Below are positions 1-8,750 of a stretch of DNA of 12,618 nt, piece after piece; within the stretch, counting starts at the first letter, position 1, and each line of letters opens with the position of its first letter. Under the pieces are notes generated by a model. That model was not told the origin of the DNA, searched no databases, and was given only the letters and a program-made list of their open reading frames with translations. The stretch covers positions 1 through 12,618 of the forward strand of contig CANRXD010000014.1 of NCBI GenBank assembly GCA_947643685.1, in the 5' to 3' direction. Source of the DNA: an uncultured Clostridium sp. (lineage in GTDB: Bacteria; Bacillota; Clostridia; Lachnospirales; Lachnospiraceae). The translations under genes and the position numbers were made by a program.

Positions 1-293
1 TCGCCTTTCTGCACGTTAAGAACCGTTCCTTTGCGGTTCAAAGTAAATTTCATGGCGATATCCGAATCCACTTCCAGAATGGCTGCTTCTTTTCTGTTTT
101 GCCCGGAGAAAACCACCGCCAGAATGCAGACCACCGCCAGACAGATAAAAATAGCCAGTCCCGCCCACAAAAGCCATGATTTAAGGGCGCCCGCCGATGG
201 TTTCCCTTCTCTGTCATACCCTGCTTCCCTGTGCTTCGATGTTTTTTTCTCCTGTTTTGGCTCCTCTTCAAGCTTTGTATTTTGTCCGCTCAT
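1..293 (-). CDS. Partial single-pass membrane protein, possible RsgI-like anti-sigma domain
   Basis: Only the first 97 codons are present; the gene runs off the left edge. The ATG lies 1 nt after the truA stop and is preceded by a GAAGGGGAA ribosome binding site, so it is very likely co-transcribed and translationally coupled with truA. Residues 1-37 are hydrophilic and rich in Lys and Glu (cytoplasmic). Residues 38-62 form one transmembrane helix (LLWAGLAIFICLAVVCILAV). After the helix comes an extracytoplasmic start with AILEVDSDIAMKFTLNRKGT, which resembles the beta-rich segment after the membrane helix in RsgI-type anti-sigma factors (usual pattern DxNPSIExxLNRxGxV). The match is partial: the NPS part is replaced by DSD. 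The topology is clear. The family assignment is an inference, and the C-terminal sensor part is not visible. Confidence 0.55.
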   Translation of the reverse strand, partial: MSGQNTKLEEEPKQEKKTSKHREAGYDREGKPSAGALKSWLLWAGLAIFICLAVVCILAVVFSGQNRKEAAILEVDSDIAMKFTLNRKGTVLNVQKG

Positions 294-294
294 A

Positions 295-1074
295 TCATTC
301 CCCTTCCGTCCCTGTGATTTTATCCCAGTCATACTCCACATTCATGAGGAACAGTCCCTCTGGCGGCACTGTTATTCCGGCCGCCTTACGGTCCTTTTCA
401 TTTAAAATTTTTACCATTTCCCCGGGATCCCGCTTCCCAAGCCCCACTTCCAAAAGCGTCCCGGTCATAATCCGCACCATATGATACAAAAAGCCATTTC
501 CCGTATAAGTAATAACCACCTTGGTCCCGTCCCTTTTTATCTCAACGGAATCCAGCCGCCGGACTGTGCTCTTTTTCATTTTCCTGTTAGCGCAGAAGCT
601 CTTAAAATCGTGCTGACCCACCAGATATCCGGCCGCCTGCTCCATCACCCGAAGATTCAGATCCTGTCCCAGCCCATACACATATTTTCGCTCAAACACC
701 TGCTTCTTATCCGAAGTCTCCACATAGTAGGCATACGTCTTTCTGTCGGCTGAAAGCCTGCTGTGGAACCTTTGAGGAACCTCCCTCTCTTCCACCACAC
801 GGATATCCTCCGGAAGATACCGGTTTAAATATTCCATGGCCATTCCGGATATTGGACAAAGTTCCTGATCTATGTGGAAATTGGCCGTCTGCCTTCTCGC
901 ATGGACCCCCGCGTCTGTACGTCCGGATCCATGAACCTCAACGGGACTTTGATTCCATTTTGAAAGGACAGCCTCAATCTTCGCCTGAATGGTGTTTTCC
1001 GTATTTCCCTGCTTCTGCCAGCCGTCATATCTGGTGCCGTCATATTCCAGCACCAACATGATATTCCTTTTCAC
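295..1074 (-). CDS. truA: tRNA pseudouridine(38-40) synthase TruA
   Basis: TruA converts uridines 38-40 in the tRNA anticodon arm to pseudouridine in the cytoplasm. The protein begins VKRNIMLVLEYDGTRYDGWQ, the standard TruA N-terminus. It carries the catalytic motif GSGRTDAGVHA, with the nucleophilic Asp at about residue 54 of the form chosen here, and later GNGFLYHMVRIMTGTLLEVG, the second family signature. I chose the GTG at 1074 (259 aa) because GGGAGGA lies 5-7 nt upstream and because the extra 24 residues of the longer frame (ATG at 1146) match nothing in the family. An ATG at 1059 is a less likely alternative because it would cut into the first beta strand. The gene sits 77 nt after mscL and 1 nt before the next gene, consistent with one transcript. 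Confidence 0.96.
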   Translation of the reverse strand: MKRNIMLVLEYDGTRYDGWQKQGNTENTIQAKIEAVLSKWNQSPVEVHGSGRTDAGVHARRQTANFHIDQELCPISGMAMEYLNRYLPEDIRVVEEREVPQRFHSRLSADRKTYAYYVETSDKKQVFERKYVYGLGQDLNLRVMEQAAGYLVGQHDFKSFCANRKMKKSTVRRLDSVEIKRDGTKVVITYTGNGFLYHMVRIMTGTLLEVGLGKRDPGEMVKILNEKDRKAAGITVPPEGLFLMNVEYDWDKITGTEGE

Positions 1075-1151
1075 AGTCTTTCCTCCCAGCCCCATGGGAA
1101 AGTCCCCGATAAAGCGTCCCTTTACGCCTTTCTCGAGGACCTCCATGTTCC

Positions 1152-1628
1152 TTAAATCCCCTGCTCTGTCAGCTCAGACGTACAATGGGGGCATCTTGTG
1201 GCATGAATATCAATTTTGGACTTACAGTACGGACAAACCTTCTCCGTTGGCTCGGCGGGAACAGCAGGAACATTCTTTTTGGGCGACAGCGCCGCCTTCA
1301 ATTTGCCAATCTGCTTCACCACCATAAAAATAACAAACGCCATAATTACAAAGTTGATTATCTCTGTAATGAACAGTCCATAGTTGATCGTTGCGGCATT
1401 TGCAGCCTGCGCGTCCGCAAGTGTCGCGTAATGCTCCCCGTTTAAAGAAATAAACAGGTTGCTGAAGTCCATTTTACCGACAAAAAGGCTGATAATGGGC
1501 ATCACCAGATCACCAACCAGTGAGTTTACCAGATCCTTGAAAGCTGCACCGATAATCATACCAACTGCCATATCAATCATATTTCCCTGAATGGCAAATG
1601 CCTGAAACTCCTTTAGTATCTTTTTCAT
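1152..1628 (-). CDS. mscL: Large-conductance mechanosensitive channel MscL with C-terminal zinc ribbon
   Basis: MscL is a pentameric membrane pore that opens under membrane tension and releases solutes during osmotic downshock. The N-terminus ([25 protein letters not shown]) is the amphipathic helix and pore-lining TM1 with the family's Gly/Ala pattern. TM1 continues to about residue 50. A periplasmic-type loop spans about 51-82, and TM2 spans about 84-107. After the Lys-rich end of TM2 ([14 protein letters not shown]) and a Pro/Ala linker comes an added CPYC-x10-CPHC motif (Cys 132, 135, 146, 149), a predicted zinc ribbon, giving 158 aa against roughly 130-150 for plain MscL. The start is firm: AGGAGG lies 6 nt upstream of the ATG. 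It is the first gene of the left minus-strand group. The zinc ribbon's role is unknown; it may stabilise the cytoplasmic bundle or sense metal or redox state (inference). Confidence 0.95.
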   Translation of the reverse strand: MKKILKEFQAFAIQGNMIDMAVGMIIGAAFKDLVNSLVGDLVMPIISLFVGKMDFSNLFISLNGEHYATLADAQAANAATINYGLFITEIINFVIMAFVIFMVVKQIGKLKAALSPKKNVPAVPAEPTEKVCPYCKSKIDIHATRCPHCTSELTEQGI

Positions 1629-1674
1629 ACATTCCTCCTAATGTATTCCCATAATCCCGAACTGAAACTATTCT

Positions 1675-1700
1675 GTAACAGTTCAGCCTTGCACTATTAC
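1675..1700. repeat. Dispersed palindrome copy 1 (degenerate)
   Basis: GTAACAGTTC (1675-1684) is followed after 6 nt by GCACTATTAC (1691-1700), which pairs at 8 of 10 positions. An overlapping alternative pairing is GAACTG (1659-1664) with CAGTTC (1679-1684). It lies in the divergent gap between mscL and the YtaF-like gene. The left arm is identical to the core seen at 12567 and close to those at 5039 and 9237. Confidence 0.55.
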
Positions 1701-1800
1701 ATTATTTTACCAATTTTTTTCCCCCTTGGGAATACCTGTCACAAAATTTTTTCCAAAAAATATGATATTATAACCGTTTAACATGCATACATGGTGAAAA

Positions 1801-2352
1801 ATGAGTGATTTTTCGTCCCTGCTGTTTCTGTCCATCGCCTTATGTGCGGATGCCTTCACTGCCGGTTTTGTCTATGGAGCCGGGAATGTGAAAATCCCTC
1901 TGGTCTCAGCTCTCATTATGACAGCCCTTTCCTCTGGAATTTTATCCGTTTCCCTGATTTCCGGCTCTCTTCTTAAGCCTTTTCTTCCCATGGAGATTCC
2001 TTCCTTTTTAAGCGTCTGCCTGTTAATTCTTCTGGGCTTCTCCAAACTCACAGCAAAGCCCACGAAGGATACCGCCAGCCATGCCAACCAAAAGGAACCC
2101 GAGGTTCTGTCTTCTTCTGAGGCCTTTTTCCTGGGAATCACTCTGTCTCTGGACAATGCGGCTGCCGGACTGGGGGCAGGACTTTCCGGAAGTTCCTTCC
2201 CCATACTTATCACTTTGTCCCTGGCCCTGGGGCTTTCCTCTGTTCTTGGAGGCTGCTTTCTGGGAAAAAAAGCCAGCTTCTGGTCCGGCGTGGACTTTTC
2301 AAAATACAGCGGAATCATCCTGATAATCCTTGGACTTATGAAGCTTGTTTAA
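1801..2352 (+). CDS. ytaF: YtaF/MntP-type membrane protein (sporulation-associated family)
   Basis: A 183-aa, very hydrophobic protein with about six membrane segments. It has the two-fold internal repeat typical of the MntP/YtaF fold: ALCADAFTAGFVYG in the first helix and ITLSLDNAAAGLGAG in the fourth, each with a membrane-embedded Asp (D17, D118) expected to contribute to an ion path. A hydrophilic loop (about residues 85-105) joins the halves. YtaF proteins are linked to sporulation in Bacillus, and MntP relatives export Mn2+. Which activity applies here cannot be decided from sequence. The length is slightly short for YtaF (usually about 200 aa). The ATG at 1801 has only a weak ribosome binding site (GGTG, 6 nt upstream). 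An earlier ATG at 1791 is out of frame and stops immediately. It is the only plus-strand gene in the left 10 kb, and its last 54 nt overlap the convergent ATPase gene. Confidence 0.85.
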   Translation: MSDFSSLLFLSIALCADAFTAGFVYGAGNVKIPLVSALIMTALSSGILSVSLISGSLLKPFLPMEIPSFLSVCLLILLGFSKLTAKPTKDTASHANQKEPEVLSSSEAFFLGITLSLDNAAAGLGAGLSGSSFPILITLSLALGLSSVLGGCFLGKKASFWSGVDFSKYSGIILIILGLMKLV

Positions 2353-4968
2353 AAATATCAAAAGTTCATGGGCCGCCATGGGCGCCGCCGCGAGAATCAA
2401 AAGCTCTCCCCACTCCCCGCCTGTAAGAGCTGCTGTCTGAAACACTGCCACCAGCTGGGGAACTTCCGTCACCATAACCTGAAGAAATACGCCGGTCACA
2501 ACCGCGGCAACCATCAGTTTATTTTCCAGATGCCGCATCCGAAAGACAGATTTTTCCACATTCCGCATTCCAACGGCATGGAAAAGCTGTGAAAGCCCCA
2601 GAACTGTAAATGCATAGGTCTGGCAATGGGCCAGAATTCTGGTGTCCGATAAGATCATGGCCAGATTCTTTATAGTGACAGCCATTCCCTCATGGGCCAG
2701 CAGACTTACCGGAAGCTTCAAAAAGGCCGTCAGACTGATGATGGCAATAAGAAATCCATAAAAAACCGTGCACGCTAAACCGCCTCGGGAAAACAGACTT
2801 TCTGTGGACTTCCTGGGCGGCTCCTTCATAAGCGCTTCCCCGTCATTTGCATCTGTTCCCAGCGCCAGTGCCGGAAGGGAATCCGTAATCAGGTTAATCC
2901 ATAAAATGTGGCTTGCCTTTAAAGGAGATGGAAGAGAAAGAATGATGGCTGTAAACATGGTCATAATTTCCCCGAAGTTAGATGAGAGGAGAAAAATCAC
3001 GGATTTTCTGATGTTTTCATAAATTCCTCTTCCCTCTTCCATGGCCTTTTCTATGGTGGCAAAATTATCATCTGTGAGAATCATATCAGCGGCCTGCTTT
3101 GCCACATCAGTGCCACACTGACCCATGGCAATTCCCACATCCGCAGCCTTTAAGGATGGAGCATCATTGACTCCGTCGCCTGTCATGGCCACAATCTTTC
3201 CCGACGCCTTTAGGGCCTTTACAATGCGGACCTTGTGGTCAGAGGAAACCCTGGCAAACACGGAAACCTGCTCTGCCCGCTCCTTAAGCTCTTCCTCATC
3301 TGCCCGGTCAAGCTCTTCCCCGCTCATGCACTGAGACTCACGCGAGGCAATGCCAAGCTTTCTCGCAATGGCAAACGCTGTATCCTTATGGTCCCCTGTG
3401 ATCATCACCGTCCGGACATGCGCCTTCTGAAACATCGAAACTGCCCGTGATGCCTCCGGCCGCGGCGGATCTGCCATGGCCGCCAGTCCCAGAAAAACCA
3501 TGTCTCTTTCTTCCCGCCCGTCTCCATCAGACATTGCCGCTCCCAAAACTCTCAGGGCCTTTCCTGAAAGGACGTCAATCTGCTTTGCAATCCGCTTTTT
3601 TTGTCCTGCCCCCAGTTCTTTCACTTCTGTTCCCGCCAGATACCTGCTGCACCGGGACAAAATAATATCCGGCGCACCTTTTGTATAGGAAATGAATCCA
3701 TTCCCTGTTTTATGCACCGTGGTCATCATCTTTCTTCCGGAATCAAAGGGATTTTCCATGACCCTTGGAAATTCCTTCTCCAGCGCAGAAGCCTCCATCT
3801 GCATTTTCCTTCCATATTCCAAAAGAGCAAGCTCCGTAGGGTCCCCTAAAGGGCCTTTTTTCGTAAGCTTTCCATCATTGCACAAAAGGAAAGCATGATA
3901 CAGCTCCTCCTTATTTCCTCTTTGCATCAAAAGCTCTCCCGCATCCAGAAACTCTTCCACAGTCATTTTATTCTGTGTAAGGGTTCCCGTTTTATCGGAA
4001 CACACCACACTGACGGCCCCCAGAGTCTCTACCGACGGAAGCCGCCGCACAATGGTATTTACCCTTACCATTCTGGATACGGAAAGAGCCAGCACAATGG
4101 TCACCACCGCCGGCAGCCCCTCGGGAACCGCTGCCACTGCCAGCGAAATGGCTGTGATAAGCATCTCCCCCACATCTCTTTTCTGAAGCACCGCCACAAA
4201 AAACAGGATGCTGCAAAGCGCTACCGCCAGGATGCTTAAAATCCCTCCCAGTTCTCCCAGGCGCTTCTGTAAGGGCGTGGTCTCCTGAGGCGCCTCATGA
4301 ATCATCTTTGCAATCTTTCCGATTTCCGTATCCATTCCCGTGGCCACAACAATTCCTTGCCCGCGTCCGGCCGTCACATTGGTGGACATATAGGCCATGT
4401 TTTTCCGGTCTCCCACCGGAAGGCTTTTTTTCGCTGTGAACCGGGCATCCTTTTCCACCGGCACCGACTCCCCGGTGAGCGCGGATTCTTCGATCTTCAT
4501 GTTTTCTGTATCAATGAGCCTCAGATCTGCCGGAACCTGTCTTCCGGCATCCAGAACCACCAGATCGCCCGGGACCAGTCCGGCGGCATCAATTTCCTGC
4601 TCCACACCGTCCCGGATCACGAAAGCCTTAAACTTTGTCATCTTTTTCAGGGCATCCAGAGCTTTTTGCGCCTTTCCTTCCTGAATGACCCCCACAGCCC
4701 CATTAAGCAGTACCACAGCTGCAATAATACAGGCATCTCCCGCCTCCCCCAGAAAGACAGAGATCACCCCTGCTGCCAGCAGAATATAAATAAGCGGATC
4801 CATGAACTGTGACGCAAGGCGCGCAGGAAGGCTTGGTCCCTTCTCTTCCATAAGCTCATTGGGGCCACAGATCTGCCGTCTCTTTTTTACTTCTTTTATG
4901 GAAAGTCCTCTGCCGTCCCCGGAATTTAAAATATTTATGGTTTCAGCAATGGTTTTTTCTTCAAACAA
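2299..4968 (-). CDS. P-type (P2A) calcium-transporting ATPase
   Basis: A cation-translocating P2 ATPase that uses ATP to export cations, most likely Ca2+, across the cytoplasmic membrane. Order in the 889-aa form: cation-ATPase N domain (GLSIKEVKKRRQICGPNEL); M1-M2; actuator domain with TGES (about 165-168); M4 with the Ca-site motif PEGLP (about 282-286); phosphorylation site DKTGTLTQNKMT (Asp about 325); nucleotide-binding KGAPD; hinge TGDGVNDAP (about 596-604); M5 with NFGE; M6 with NLITDSLPALALG (Asn and Asp of the second ion site); then M7-M10. PEGLP plus the M6 Asn/Asp pattern fits SERCA/PMR1-like Ca2+ pumps rather than K+ or heavy-metal pumps. I chose TTG at 4968 because GGGAGG lies 7 nt upstream. 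ATG at 4983 lacks a good site, and the longest frame (GTG at 5043) starts inside a hairpin. It is the last gene of the long minus-strand block, 114 nt after glyA. Confidence 0.93.
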   Translation of the reverse strand: MFEEKTIAETINILNSGDGRGLSIKEVKKRRQICGPNELMEEKGPSLPARLASQFMDPLIYILLAAGVISVFLGEAGDACIIAAVVLLNGAVGVIQEGKAQKALDALKKMTKFKAFVIRDGVEQEIDAAGLVPGDLVVLDAGRQVPADLRLIDTENMKIEESALTGESVPVEKDARFTAKKSLPVGDRKNMAYMSTNVTAGRGQGIVVATGMDTEIGKIAKMIHEAPQETTPLQKRLGELGGILSILAVALCSILFFVAVLQKRDVGEMLITAISLAVAAVPEGLPAVVTIVLALSVSRMVRVNTIVRRLPSVETLGAVSVVCSDKTGTLTQNKMTVEEFLDAGELLMQRGNKEELYHAFLLCNDGKLTKKGPLGDPTELALLEYGRKMQMEASALEKEFPRVMENPFDSGRKMMTTVHKTGNGFISYTKGAPDIILSRCSRYLAGTEVKELGAGQKKRIAKQIDVLSGKALRVLGAAMSDGDGREERDMVFLGLAAMADPPRPEASRAVSMFQKAHVRTVMITGDHKDTAFAIARKLGIASRESQCMSGEELDRADEEELKERAEQVSVFARVSSDHKVRIVKALKASGKIVAMTGDGVNDAPSLKAADVGIAMGQCGTDVAKQAADMILTDDNFATIEKAMEEGRGIYENIRKSVIFLLSSNFGEIMTMFTAIILSLPSPLKASHILWINLITDSLPALALGTDANDGEALMKEPPRKSTESLFSRGGLACTVFYGFLIAIISLTAFLKLPVSLLAHEGMAVTIKNLAMILSDTRILAHCQTYAFTVLGLSQLFHAVGMRNVEKSVFRMRHLENKLMVAAVVTGVFLQVMVTEVPQLVAVFQTAALTGGEWGELLILAAAPMAAHELLIFLNKLHKSKDYQDDSAVF

Positions 4969-5038
4969 AAAAGTCCCTCCCATCCTTTTTTTCTGTTGCC
5001 AGTTTATGAAGATGAGAGGGAAATTATGTACTGCTGCC

Positions 5039-5069
5039 GTCACAGTTCAGAAGGTATCCGAACTGTGAC
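5039..5069. repeat. Dispersed palindrome copy 2 (perfect hairpin) between glyA and the ATPase
   Basis: GTCACAGTTC (5039-5048) and GAACTGTGAC (5060-5069) are perfect 10-bp arms around an 11-nt loop. It begins 13 nt after the glyA stop in the direction of transcription. No T-run follows on the minus strand, so it is not a classical Rho-independent terminator; it could attenuate or stabilise the transcript. The arms share the ACAGTTC / GAACTGT core with the copies at 1675, 9236 and 12567. Confidence 0.8.
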
Positions 5070-5082
5070 CGGCTATGTGTCG

Positions 5083-6330
5083 CTATTCATACAGCGGATA
5101 TTTCTCACAGATTTCTGTCACGGCACCGCGGATTTCATCCGCTTTGTTTTCAAAGTCTGTGGCCGCCAGCCAGATCAGGTGGGCAATCTTTTCCATATCA
5201 CTTTCCACCAGTCCTCTGGAAGTAACCGCCGGAGTACCGATGCGGACGCCGGAGGTCACAAAGGGACTTCTCGGGTCATTGGGAACCGTATTCTTGTTAA
5301 GGGTGATATACACTTCATCACAGCGATTCTGGAGCTCTTTTCCGGAGATATCCATGCCGCGCAGGTCAAGGAGCATTAAATGGTTGTCCGTACCGCCTGT
5401 AAGGACATGGAATCCCTCTTTCTCCAGCGCTGCTGCAAGGGCTTTGGCATTCTTCAATACCTGCTCCTGATAAACTTTAAATTCCGGCTTCAGCGCCTCG
5501 CCAAAGCAAACAGCCTTTCCGGCGATCACATGCTCAAGAGGACCTCCCTGGCTTCCCGGGAAGATGGCCTTATTAAAGTTAAACTTTTCATTCGCCTCTT
5601 TGTTCGCCAGTATCATGCCTCCTCTGGGGCCTCTTAAAGTCTTATGGGTTGTGGTAGTTACCACGTCCGCATAGGGAATCGGGCTTGGATGAAGTCCGGC
5701 TGCCACAAGGCCGGCAATATGTGCCATATCCACCATCAGATTTGCGCCGCACTTATCGGCAATCTCACGGAACCGTTTAAAATCAATGGTACGGCAATAT
5801 GCGCTGGCGCCTGCAATGATTAACTTTGGCTTTGCTTCCATTGCCTTTTTCTCCAGCTCCTCATAGTCAATATAGCCCTCATCGTTGACACCATAAGGAA
5901 CAATGTTGAAATACAGACCTGAAAAGTTCACCGGACTTCCGTGGGTGAGATGTCCGCCGTGATCCAGATTCATGCCCATAACCGTATCGCCGGGTTTTAA
6001 CATTGCAATGAAGACAGCCATATTGGCCTGTGCGCCGGAATGGGGCTGAACATTGGCATAATCACAGCCAAAAAGTTTTTTTGCTCTCTCAATGGCCAGT
6101 GTTTCCACCACATCCACACACTCGCAGCCGCCGTAGTACCGTTTTCCGGAATAGCCTTCCGCATACTTGTTGGTGAGAACCGTTCCCATCGCCATCATAA
6201 CCGGCTCAGAAACAATATTCTCAGATGCAATCAGTTCCAGATTCCTTCGCTGCCTGGCGCATTCCGCTTTAATCGCTGCACCGACTTCCCTGTCATACCC
6301 TTCGATAAGTTCCATCACTTCATTAACCAT
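5083..6330 (-). CDS. glyA: Serine hydroxymethyltransferase
   Basis: A PLP enzyme that interconverts serine plus tetrahydrofolate with glycine plus 5,10-methylene-THF, the main cytoplasmic source of one-carbon units. Sequence signs are [12 protein letters not shown] near the N-terminus, the substrate and cofactor loop [42 protein letters not shown], and the PLP-lysine motif [14 protein letters not shown] with the Lys at about residue 230 of the form chosen, matching the E. coli position (229). At 415 aa it has the normal length. The longer frame (ATG at 6348) is rejected because AAGGAGG lies inside it, 8 nt before the ATG at 6330 ([15 protein letters not shown]). The recJ stop TGA lies directly before this AGGAGG, so glyA probably depends on read-through transcription and coupling from recJ. 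No independent promoter is obvious. Confidence 0.97.
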   Translation of the reverse strand: MVNEVMELIEGYDREVGAAIKAECARQRRNLELIASENIVSEPVMMAMGTVLTNKYAEGYSGKRYYGGCECVDVVETLAIERAKKLFGCDYANVQPHSGAQANMAVFIAMLKPGDTVMGMNLDHGGHLTHGSPVNFSGLYFNIVPYGVNDEGYIDYEELEKKAMEAKPKLIIAGASAYCRTIDFKRFREIADKCGANLMVDMAHIAGLVAAGLHPSPIPYADVVTTTTHKTLRGPRGGMILANKEANEKFNFNKAIFPGSQGGPLEHVIAGKAVCFGEALKPEFKVYQEQVLKNAKALAAALEKEGFHVLTGGTDNHLMLLDLRGMDISGKELQNRCDEVYITLNKNTVPNDPRSPFVTSGVRIGTPAVTSRGLVESDMEKIAHLIWLAATDFENKADEIRGAVTEICEKYPLYE

Positions 6331-6344
6331 TATGACGTCCTCCT

Positions 6345-8087
6345 TCATTTTAATATATAATTTTTTATTACAGCCTGCAGAGTTCTTGTACCATTGTACT
6401 CATTCACATCCGGATAATACACGATGTCAATCTTCTGTCTGCCTGCCTGCTTTTGTAAGAAATCATCTCCATCCGTAAAGAGAAGTCCCTCCATGGAAAA
6501 GCCGCTCTCCGTCACCAGGCTTAACTTTACCAGATTTTTGTTTTTTCCCAGCACCCTCGCCCTCCGTATCATAAGATCTTTCTGGGCGAACTGGGGTTTT
6601 TCATTTCCCTGACCAAAGGGCTCCAGACACTTTAATTCCTCCACCAGTCCCTCGCTGATATATTCAAGCGGCATGGGCACATCGATCCATATTTTCGGGA
6701 TAAAATCTTTTTCTGTCAGAGCCGCATCCTCATTCAGCCGCCGCCGGAATTCTTCAATATTTCTTTCCTCAATGGAAAGTCCCGCCGCCATGGGATGCCC
6801 GCCGAATTTCGGAAGCAAATCCGCCACCTTCGAGAGGGCATTAAACATATGATACTGCTCAATAGAACGGCCGGAACCTTTCACCATATCTTCTCCTCTG
6901 GTGAGAACGATGGATGGTTTATGAAAATGCTCCCGCAGCCTCCCTGCTATGATTCCTGCCAATGACTCATGACAGTCCGGAAGAAACACCACCAGAACCT
7001 TATGCATCCTGTATTTTTCCTCCACCTGCCGGATGGCCTCTTCCTCGCCCTTTTTTGTCATGTCCTTTCGCAGATCATTTAAGGCCTTAAGCTCATCCGC
7101 CAGACGGTCCGCCTCCTCTTCCTCATTGGAAAGGAGCAGATTCAATGCCACTTTCGCTGTCTGAAGCCTTCCTCCGGCGTTGAGACAGGGGCCAATCACA
7201 AAACCAATATGGTAGGCGCTTAAAGCTTCCAGATCCAGGTCTGCCTTCTCCACAAGCTTTCTGAGCCCCAGGTTCATCGTCCGGCCCATCCGCTTAAGTC
7301 CATACTTTACAATCAGCCGGTTTTCGTCCTGAAGCTTCATCACATCACCAACTGTGGCAATGGCCGCAAATTCCAGAAGCTCCTCCCATTCCTTTATGGG
7401 AATCCCTGCTGTTTCATAGAGTTTTTTTAAAAGTTTATAGGCCACCACAGCCCCGCAGATTTCCCGAAACGGATAAGAATCCCCTTCCTGCTTCGGATTT
7501 ACTACCGCATCCGCCGGCGGAAGAATCTGACCGCTCCCGCCCGTCGGTACCTCGTGATGGTCGGTCACAATCACTGTCATCCCGCAATCCTTCGCAAGGG
7601 CAACTTCCTTCGCGGCCGCGATTCCATTGTCACAGGTAATAATGGTATCAATCCCGTCCGCGGCCGCCTTACGGATTATGGATTCATTGATCCCATACCC
7701 GTCCTTAATCCGATCCGGGATCTCATAATCAACCGTCCCTTCTCTCCCTGTCAGCTCCAGGGATACGCGGCGCAGGCCTGTAAAAAGCAGATAAACCGAA
7801 CATACGCCATCAATATCATAATCTCCGATGATCCGTATTTTTTTCCCCTCATTCAGCTTTTTTATAAGGATCTCTACGGCCTTCCCCATATTTTTCATCA
7901 GAGTCGGATCATAAAGCTCTCCTATGGTTCCGTAAAGGTATCTGTGCATCTCCTCTTCTGTCTCCATGCCGCGGTTTCTCATGATGCGGACTGAAACCGG
8001 ACTGACTCCCAGCTTTTTCGAGAGCCCTTCAAAATCCGCCCGCTTCGTCTGCACCATCCATATTTCCTTTTTTTCCTCCTGCTGCAT
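6345..8087 (-). CDS. recJ: Single-stranded-DNA-specific 5'-3' exonuclease RecJ
   Basis: RecJ degrades single-stranded DNA 5' to 3' in RecFOR-type recombination, mismatch repair and base excision repair, using Mn2+ held by a DHH domain. Visible motifs (580-aa numbering) are [11 protein letters not shown] (metal Asp about 89-93), TCDNGIAA, and VTDHHEVP (DHH about 176-178). The DHHA1 part has KGSGRS and [10 protein letters not shown], followed by the C-terminal OB-like part ([16 protein letters not shown], then ITGLLF-type sequence ending in IKNYILK). All catalytic motifs are intact. The start is uncertain. The open frame reaches a TTG at 8123 without a good site. ATG at 8087 keeps the [13 protein letters not shown] stretch that aligns with the usual RecJ N-terminus. 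ATG at 8057 has AAAGGA 7 nt upstream but loses that Trp. It lies 111 nt after the metallopeptidase gene and runs straight into the glyA ribosome binding site. Confidence 0.96.
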   Translation of the reverse strand: MQQEEKKEIWMVQTKRADFEGLSKKLGVSPVSVRIMRNRGMETEEEMHRYLYGTIGELYDPTLMKNMGKAVEILIKKLNEGKKIRIIGDYDIDGVCSVYLLFTGLRRVSLELTGREGTVDYEIPDRIKDGYGINESIIRKAAADGIDTIITCDNGIAAAKEVALAKDCGMTVIVTDHHEVPTGGSGQILPPADAVVNPKQEGDSYPFREICGAVVAYKLLKKLYETAGIPIKEWEELLEFAAIATVGDVMKLQDENRLIVKYGLKRMGRTMNLGLRKLVEKADLDLEALSAYHIGFVIGPCLNAGGRLQTAKVALNLLLSNEEEEADRLADELKALNDLRKDMTKKGEEEAIRQVEEKYRMHKVLVVFLPDCHESLAGIIAGRLREHFHKPSIVLTRGEDMVKGSGRSIEQYHMFNALSKVADLLPKFGGHPMAAGLSIEERNIEEFRRRLNEDAALTEKDFIPKIWIDVPMPLEYISEGLVEELKCLEPFGQGNEKPQFAQKDLMIRRARVLGKNKNLVKLSLVTESGFSMEGLLFTDGDDFLQKQAGRQKIDIVYYPDVNEYNGTRTLQAVIKNYILK

Positions 8088-8109
8088 GCCTCTTTTGTTC
8101 CTTTCCCTT

Positions 8110-8170
8110 TCTGCTGTGGTCAAAACGCCTTAAGTCGAAAATCTTCATTAAAAAATCATCTGCTGTGGTC
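8110..8170. repeat. Pair of 12-bp direct repeats upstream of recJ
   Basis: TCTGCTGTGGTC occurs exactly at 8110-8121 and again at 8159-8170, in the short gap between the metallopeptidase and recJ genes. The copies are 49 nt apart start to start. No known operator matches; it may be a duplication scar or a binding site pair. Confidence 0.5.
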
Positions 8171-8198
8171 CTAAGTACCGGCGATATCCGTTCCCTTA

Positions 8199-8750
8199 CT
8201 AATATTTCGCTCCATTCTTCTTCAGCCACATTCTCCGTTCCCTGTAATCCGGGATCTCCCGTTCCACCACACGCCAGAACGCCGGGCTGTGGTTCATCTC
8301 AATCCGGTGCGCCAGCTCATGGACCACAAGATAATTAAGGATCTCCTCCGGCATCAGAATTAACTTCCAGTTAAAGTTCAGATTTCCTTTCGCACTGCAG
8401 CTTCCCCATCGTGTTTTCTGCTCTCTTACCGTGATATGACCATAAGAAACGCCCATCCGCTTTGCGTAAAACCGGCATCTTTCTTCCAGCCTCTTCCTGG
8501 CCCGCTCCCGTCCGGCCGCCCGCTCCTCCTCTGAATAGACCGGCCGTTCTTCTTTTAACCTTTCATATGCCTGAATTCTGGACAGGATCCACTCCCTGTG
8601 TCCCTCTACAAACGCATCCGCCGTTTTCACCGTCATCCCGTAAGGCGCCCGGACCGTGATCGTTCCATCCTCCGCAACATTTAAAGACATGGTCCGTCTC
8701 TTTGTCCGGATAAAATTATAAGTAAAGGTGGCTGTTTTCCTCTGCTGCAT
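8199..8750 (-). CDS. YgjP-like (M48-type) zinc metallopeptidase domain protein
   Basis: A 183-aa cytoplasmic protein of the YgjP/SprT-like metallopeptidase family (formerly DUF45). The N-terminal half is a beta-rich lead (FIRTKRRTMSLNVAEDGTITVRAP) and a charged helix. Then come TRWGSCSAKGNLNFNWKLIL, a family hallmark, and the zinc site VVHELAHRIEMNHSPAFW, with HExxH at His144-Glu145-His148 and a further His154. There is no signal peptide or membrane segment. The substrate of this family is not established. The ATG at 8750 is supported because homologues include the IIRSKRKT-like strand; its ribosome binding site (ATAGGAG) is unusually close to the start. The first 35 nt overlap the end of the barstar gene, suggesting translational coupling, although a functional link with the toxin pair is not implied. 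Confidence 0.9.
   Translation of the reverse strand: MQQRKTATFTYNFIRTKRRTMSLNVAEDGTITVRAPYGMTVKTADAFVEGHREWILSRIQAYERLKEERPVYSEEERAAGRERARKRLEERCRFYAKRMGVSYGHITVREQKTRWGSCSAKGNLNFNWKLILMPEEILNYLVVHELAHRIEMNHSPAFWRVVEREIPDYRERRMWLKKNGAKY

Noticed and set aside
1764..1793. A sporulation sigma-E-like promoter (ATATT then CATACATG) before the YtaF-like gene
   Set aside because: The spacing is 16 nt rather than about 14, and the start of transcription would fall on the start codon. TATGAT at 1761 and TATAAT on the other strand also lack good -35 boxes.
1872..2318. A 148-codon minus-strand frame opposite the YtaF-like gene
   Set aside because: Charged antisense shadow of a membrane protein; no family resemblance and no start site.
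5039..5069. Rho-independent terminator after glyA
   Set aside because: The stem is perfect, but no T-run follows on the minus strand and the sequence belongs to the dispersed palindrome family; annotated as a repeat instead.
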